Part shown: positions 34,718 to 35,906 of the stretch, piece after piece
How the letters are laid out: each line of letters starts with the position of its first letter
How positions within the stretch are numbered: the first letter of the stretch is position 1
Source of the DNA: Comamonadaceae bacterium
GTDB taxonomy: Bacteria; Pseudomonadota; Gammaproteobacteria; Burkholderiales; Burkholderiaceae_C
Direction: 5' to 3'
Length of the DNA: 35,906 nt
Assembly (NCBI GenBank): GCA_027485285.1
Contig: JAIXRH010000008.1
Span: 1 to 35,906, forward strand
Notes under the pieces: model-generated
Told to the model about the DNA's origin: nothing
Databases searched by the model: none
The model's input: the letters and a program-made list of their open reading frames with translations, nothing else
Made by a program: the position numbers and the translations under genes

Positions 34718-35906
34718 ATGGCGCACTCTTTGCCGCGCAGCGTTTCAGCCCTTGGGCTGTGCGCCTTGCTCGCTGCCTGCATGTCGCCCCCCAGCACCAC
34801 GGGCCCTGCACCGCTGCAACCCGAAATTGCCAGTGGCTTCACGCCCAAACCCGATGTGGTCACGCGCAAGTTTGCCGTGGCGGCGGCCAACCCCTTGGCC
34901 ACGCAAGCGGGCTTTGAAGTTTTGAAAGCGGGCGGCTCTGCGGTAGACGCTGCCATTGCGGTGCAAATGGTGTTGGGCTTGGTCGAGCCGCAATCAAGCG
35001 GCATTGGCGGTGGCGCGTTTTTGTTACACAGCTCAGCGGGTGAGGCTTCGGGCGCCGCCCCTAGGTTGCAAGCCTTTGATGGCCGAGAGACGGCCCCTGC
35101 AGCCGCCACCGAAGACCTGCTGTTGAACGCCGAAGGCAAACCCCTGGCGTTTCATGCGGCGGTGGTCGGTGGCCGTTCGGTGGGCACGCCCGGTGTGTTG
35201 CGTATGTTGGCGCAAGCCCATGCACAACACGGCAAGCTGCCGTGGGCCCAATTGTTTGAGCCTGCCATCGGCTTGGCCCGTCAAGGCTTTGCCATCAGCC
35301 CACGCTTGCATGCGCAACTCAAGGCCGATGCGTATTTGCGGCTTGACCCCACAGCCCGCGCTTACTTTTACCAAGCCAATGGCGAGCCGCATGCCACAGG
35401 CCATGTGCTGCGCAACCCAGAGTTGGCTGCGGTGCTGCAACGCATTGCCCTAGAGGGCGTGCAAGCGTTTTACAGCGGTGAGGTGGCCGAGGCCGTGGTG
35501 CGCAAAGTGCAGCAGCATGCCAGCAGTCCGGGACGTTTGGCGTTGAGCGACCTGGCCAACTACCAAGCCAAAGAACGCACGCCGCTCTGCTTTGACCATG
35601 CAGCGCTCAGTCGCGTGTATCGGGTGTGCGGTTTTCCACCCCCTAGTTCGGGCGCATTGGCCATGGGTCAAATCCTGGGCATGCTGCAACACACGCCTGC
35701 ATCGCTGATGAGCTCGCCAGTGGACACGGCGGACGGTGGGGCCGGTCCGCGTTCGTTGCATCTGTACAACGAGGCCTCGCGCCTGGCCTTTGCTGACCGG
35801 GCCCAATATGTGGCCGACCCTGACTTTGTCAGCGGCCCTGGTGGCGATTGGCAAAGCTTGCTGGCCCCTGCCTATTTGCGCGAGCGTGCCAAACTCATTC
35901 GCCCCA
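34718..35906 (+). CDS. ggt: Gamma-glutamyltransferase, lipoprotein type (partial, runs off the window)
   Basis: The frame stays open to the end of the window; 396 complete codons are visible. The N-terminus is a lipoprotein signal with lipobox LLAACMS. The large-subunit motifs follow: AAANPLATQAGFEVLKAGGSAVDAAIA (first part of it near residue 55), EPQSSGIGGGAFLL, FDGRETAPAA, and GFPPPSSGALAMGQILGML before ADRAQYVADPDF. The autocatalytic Thr that starts the small subunit should come just beyond the window. The enzyme cleaves glutathione and gamma-glutamyl compounds in the periplasm. In-frame GTG starts exist at 34631 and 34709; ATG 34718 gives a standard lipoprotein signal. Confidence 0.92.
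   Translation, partial: MAHSLPRSVSALGLCALLAACMSPPSTTGPAPLQPEIASGFTPKPDVVTRKFAVAAANPLATQAGFEVLKAGGSAVDAAIAVQMVLGLVEPQSSGIGGGAFLLHSSAGEASGAAPRLQAFDGRETAPAAATEDLLLNAEGKPLAFHAAVVGGRSVGTPGVLRMLAQAHAQHGKLPWAQLFEPAIGLARQGFAISPRLHAQLKADAYLRLDPTARAYFYQANGEPHATGHVLRNPELAAVLQRIALEGVQAFYSGEVAEAVVRKVQQHASSPGRLALSDLANYQAKERTPLCFDHAALSRVYRVCGFPPPSSGALAMGQILGMLQHTPASLMSSPVDTADGGAGPRSLHLYNEASRLAFADRAQYVADPDFVSGPGGDWQSLLAPAYLRERAKLIRP

Overview
The window looks like a chromosomal segment of a freshwater betaproteobacterium of the Comamonadaceae, with Limnohabitans-like gene content. This is judged from G+C-rich codon use, the system I cytochrome c maturation operon, an SlpA-IspH pair, TctBA carriers and the style of the proteins. 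The taxon is inferred, not proven. Most of the window is dense housekeeping sequence with short or overlapping gene junctions.

Layout: 1-5594 holds the end of an FtsX-type ABC permease, a group 2 truncated haemoglobin, a leftward RadC-Smr pair, and the rightward run slpA-ispH-serS. A tRNA-Ser(CGA) gene follows at 5629-5718. From there to about 11668 the sequence is visibly AT-richer, uses different codons and encodes mostly unrecognised proteins; I read it as a genomic island inserted at the tRNA 3' end. A strong terminator lies just beyond it (11687-11715). After the island come a secreted protein, a small membrane protein, a FemAB/GNAT-like protein and a complete, tightly packed ccmABCDEFGHI operon (13388-20374). 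A leftward block follows: a NarL-type response regulator behind trpS, an M50 protease, a YciO-like protein, a PHP phosphoesterase, TatD and an unusual cysteine-free IscR-like Rrf2 regulator. NhaR-like LysR faces lolD-lolC(E). The right end carries a COG4255-like protein, recJ, a spermidine synthase-like protein, tctBA and the start of a lipoprotein-type gamma-glutamyltransferase cut off by the window edge.

The most interesting part is the island. It encodes an excisionase-like DNA-binding protein, a coiled-coil protein with a 49-residue internal repeat, and, overlapping it, a sigma-54 activator. The activator's N-terminal domain looks like a CARF (Rossmann, nucleotide/RNA-end sensing) domain of the RtcR type. 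Directly downstream are an AT-rich dyad with a 12-bp direct repeat, a well-spaced -24/-12 promoter, and three co-directional genes. The first of these has motifs resembling the uracil-DNA-glycosylase fold; the other two are unknown. No RNA-repair genes (rtcA/rtcB) are present. My reading is that a small signal sensed by the CARF-like domain switches on a three-gene effector operon, which would be a candidate undescribed stress or anti-phage response module. Function and ligand are inference; the gene order, promoter match and motifs are read directly from the sequence.
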